Origin: Capitulum mitella | Lineage: Eukaryota; Arthropoda; Thecostraca; Pollicipedomorpha; Pollicipedidae | Direction of reading: 5' to 3' | Length of the DNA stretch: 64,000 bases | Assembly (NCBI GenBank): GCA_030062745.1 | Contig: CP099846.1 | Span: 5,084,001-5,148,000, forward strand | Shown: positions 61,808-64,000 of the stretch, in pieces | Position numbering within the stretch: the stretch's first letter is position 1 | Layout of the letters: each line of letters begins with the position of its first letter | Position numbers and translations under genes: made by a program | The notes under the pieces: generated by a model | Told to the model about the DNA's origin: nothing | Seen by the model: only the letters and a program-made list of their open reading frames with translations | Databases searched by the model: none

Positions 61808-61877
61808 GGGCGGGGCCAGGCCTCCGGCGGGAAACTGACGGCCAATCGGCGGGCGTGTCGGCCGATTTGGGCGGGGC
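61808..61877 (+). promoter_or_regulatory. Orphan promoter-like cluster: GC boxes, E2F, CCAAT
   Basis: GGGCGGGGC at 61808-61816 and 61869-61877, E2F-type GGCGGGAAA at 61826-61834 and CCAAT at 61842-61846, all inside a CpG-rich block (61620-61970) that also has CACGTG upstream. This is the grammar of a cell-cycle-type promoter. No gene is seen on either side in the window; it could serve a gene beyond the right edge. Confidence 0.4.
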
Positions 61878-61970
61878 CCGGGGAGGTGAAGGAGCGAGGT
61901 TGGTCGCAGCCTCGCCCTGTCGGCAGAGGCCTGATAATCTCGGCGTCGGCGGCCTTCTGGCGTGATTGAT

Positions 61971-64000
61971 GGGGCAGGATGACTTAGGGGACGGAAACTC
62001 TCATCTTTTCACTCCTCAGTCGATTTAGATAACAGGCTTTAGACGGTCCGGGAGCCAATTCATTTAAAATGAACATTTTGCAGCTCAAGGGAATATTTCA
62101 CCATAGAGTGTTTGGAACAGACACCATTGTAACACACGGTAAAACAAATAAAGAAATTCTGTTTTCCGTATTACGAATCAGTTCGATGTGCTCTTCAGTA
62201 ACTAATACAAAACGGTAAATAAACAAGTAAGAAAGCAAAAAAAAACGCGCATTCTTCAGTCTTTTTTTAGGGAACTAGACGAACTTTTTTTTGAACTTTT
62301 TTCAGGAACTAGATTTAATAGACCGAGGAACAGCGCATCCCGGAAGTAATGTGCCAGGTGCTCAGGCATTTTTGTTTTATAATGGTGACTCTCGAACAAC
62401 ATCAGAGGGCTTACATGGCTCAGTGGACTTTAGGACACGCAAATTTATCTTACTGACTACTGCTATTGGTGCCATTCCTGCATGTCGTAATTTTCTCGAT
62501 TATTTCGGTAATTATCGCTTCGTGCTAGTGAACCTTTACTTCCCGTCATTTCAGTTTACGACCTGAATTCTGAAAGGATCCGGCGGAAATCGGATAACAG
62601 ATAGGGATTCTTCTTCTGAGTGCTCCAAGTTGAAAATTTTCTTGGTGATTCAACGCCACGGACATACTAAGGGGTATGACGCAGACTTGCACTCGACTCC
62701 ATCGGTGTCGAAAATCAACTCTGCAAGCGGTTTCGTCCTGTCCTGAACAGAGTCAAAATGGGGATCGATCCCCACTACAGTCAAGTGCCAGAAGTATAGT
62801 CGGAGCTGAATCACACGGTTGTCTGTGGAATCAGTCGGAATCGATTCCAATAACTTAATTTGGTCCAATGGATCTTAGTGCAGTTGATTCCAGAACCGAA
62901 TCATTCCATTTTGGGTCAGAACCGAAATCGACTCATTTTTTGGAAAGCCCTGCTGAGTCAGAATCAGAATCAATTAGCAAGCCATGAGAGGGATTCGGAA
63001 TCGATTCCCTCCGAAGTGGAGCCAGTACAAGTCTGGTATGACGTCATCCATTCAACGCTAGGCTCCACCCACCAGCGGAGACGGAGTGGCCGCGCGCCAG
63101 GTCATTCTACCGGTGCTGCAGAATGGTGACGCGTTAAAGCATGCACAGACGAACAAGGTAGAGGAACAGCTGAAGATGAAGCCATACGACGGAAGAGCTG
63201 TTGACAGATAGTAATGATTGTGAGAATGTCATTGAGGGTGCAAGATCGTCGCAGGCTACCCGTTACTGAAGGCCATGAGCTGGAAAGCTGCAAGTACGTC
63301 TCAATAATTCCATGTTCTGAATGGCGGTCGACAACGCAAAATGTGGACCCTGAGCTGGTACGGATCCTGTATATTCGGAAACAGGCTATAGCCATAAAAA
63401 GTGTAGCACATGGATCCCAGAATCCCAAAGTCTCCGTAAAATGGAAAAATATGAAAAACAACGGAAAAATATGCGCTAATGATCCCCCGCCTGTCTCGGC
63501 GCGGCGCCTCCTACCGTGTAGACTGATATCGTCATCGGATGTAATGTATTTACGCTAAATTTCCCTTAACCAGTAAGCTGTTCTCAGACGCGACAGCATG
63601 CGACACCCGAAGCTATTCTCAACCAGAGCATTCAGAGCATTCAGATACCCGCACGCCTGTCGGCTGACCTGTGCTACTGTGCCGCTCTGACCAGGGGCGC
63701 ACCCATGTGTACAAAGTTACCGATTAGAAATATTTTTAACGCAGATAACGCAAATACTTGTTTCATTTTTCCTTCACAATGCACGTCGAAGGAAGCGTAC
63801 CCATAATTCCGTCTGATGGCCTCATGGAGAGGTTCGAGTGCGATATTTTCTCCTTCTCGGGAGCGCCTAAGCTTCCGGCAACGAATCGGGCCGGCCAGCT
63901 CGTGCCAGCCCGACCGCCAAGTGTGACGTAGAGCAGGACCGTGATTAGAGGGCTCTAAGCCTCTATCCGAGCATCCTCGATAGCATGGAATTTCGAAGCA
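61971..64000. other. Non-coding right end
   Basis: No gene recognised. Contains a loose array of GAATCGATTCC-like words (62655-63015). A frame at 62291-62566 follows a TTTTTTCAG acceptor but is unrecognised. Confidence 0.4.
62655..63015. repeat. Degenerate array of GAATCGATTCC words
   Basis: GTCGGAATCGATTCC, CAGTTGATTCCAGAACCGAATC, AACCGAAATCGACTC and ATTCGGAATCGATTCCCTCC recur at irregular 15-45 base steps; the core is palindromic, so both strands look alike. Confidence 0.65.

Noticed and set aside
62291-62566. 91-codon frame after a strong TTTTTTCAG
   Set aside because: Peptide resembles no family I know, has no donor, and lies in a repeat-bearing non-coding region.

Overview
The window is nuclear DNA of an animal, almost certainly an arthropod. 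Genes are split by GT-AG introns from about 0.3 kb to 7 kb long. Exons tend to be GC-rich inside AT-richer introns. Intronic arrays of the arthropod telomere motif TTAGG are present, and the HDAC1 and bHLH proteins look like Rpd3 and Oli of arthropods. A crustacean such as a barnacle would fit the compact GC-rich exons and the repeat load, but nothing here fixes the species.

Layout. POP4 (RNase P/MRP subunit p29) lies on the plus strand at the left edge, 487-3266, with its first exon not found. It converges on PDE6D (prenyl-binding protein), minus strand, 5369-8358, reconstructed in five exons with every splice phase matching. HDAC1/Rpd3 follows on the minus strand, nine exons from 26137 down to 13717, with a 7 kb first intron full of repeats. 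Head to head with it, 1.3 kb away, is a FASTK-family mitochondrial RNA-binding protein gene (27437-29417, plus). It is effectively intronless and broken once by a frame shift in a GC-rich tract. From 29.4 kb to the right end the window is mostly non-coding: a 5'-truncated, dead L1/Tx1-like LINE at 42.4-44.7 kb, many TIR elements and minisatellites, CpG-rich islands, and one Oli/bHLHe22-type bHLH gene (49259-49981, minus). The sparse surroundings of that gene, with E-box clusters and promoter-like islands, look like the regulatory landscape of a developmental transcription factor.

Functions. The genes on the left are ordinary housekeeping genes (tRNA processing, trafficking of prenylated proteins, chromatin deacetylation, mitochondrial RNA). 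They share no pathway and form no operon. The unusual content lies in the DNA between and inside the genes. Two minisatellites appear to have grown from exon edges, one copying the HDAC1 exon 6 end plus splice donor, the other copying the splice acceptor plus start codon of the bHLH gene. A family of TTAA-flanked elements with CCC termini carries conserved AGGTCA nuclear-receptor half-sites. A foldback element carries telomere-like TTAGG arrays in both arms. There is a perfect 19-bp hairpin, and there are several clusters of known transcription-factor motifs. All gene models were translated by eye from the sequence; intron boundaries rest on GT-AG sites, phase agreement and alignment to remembered family sequences, not on transcripts.
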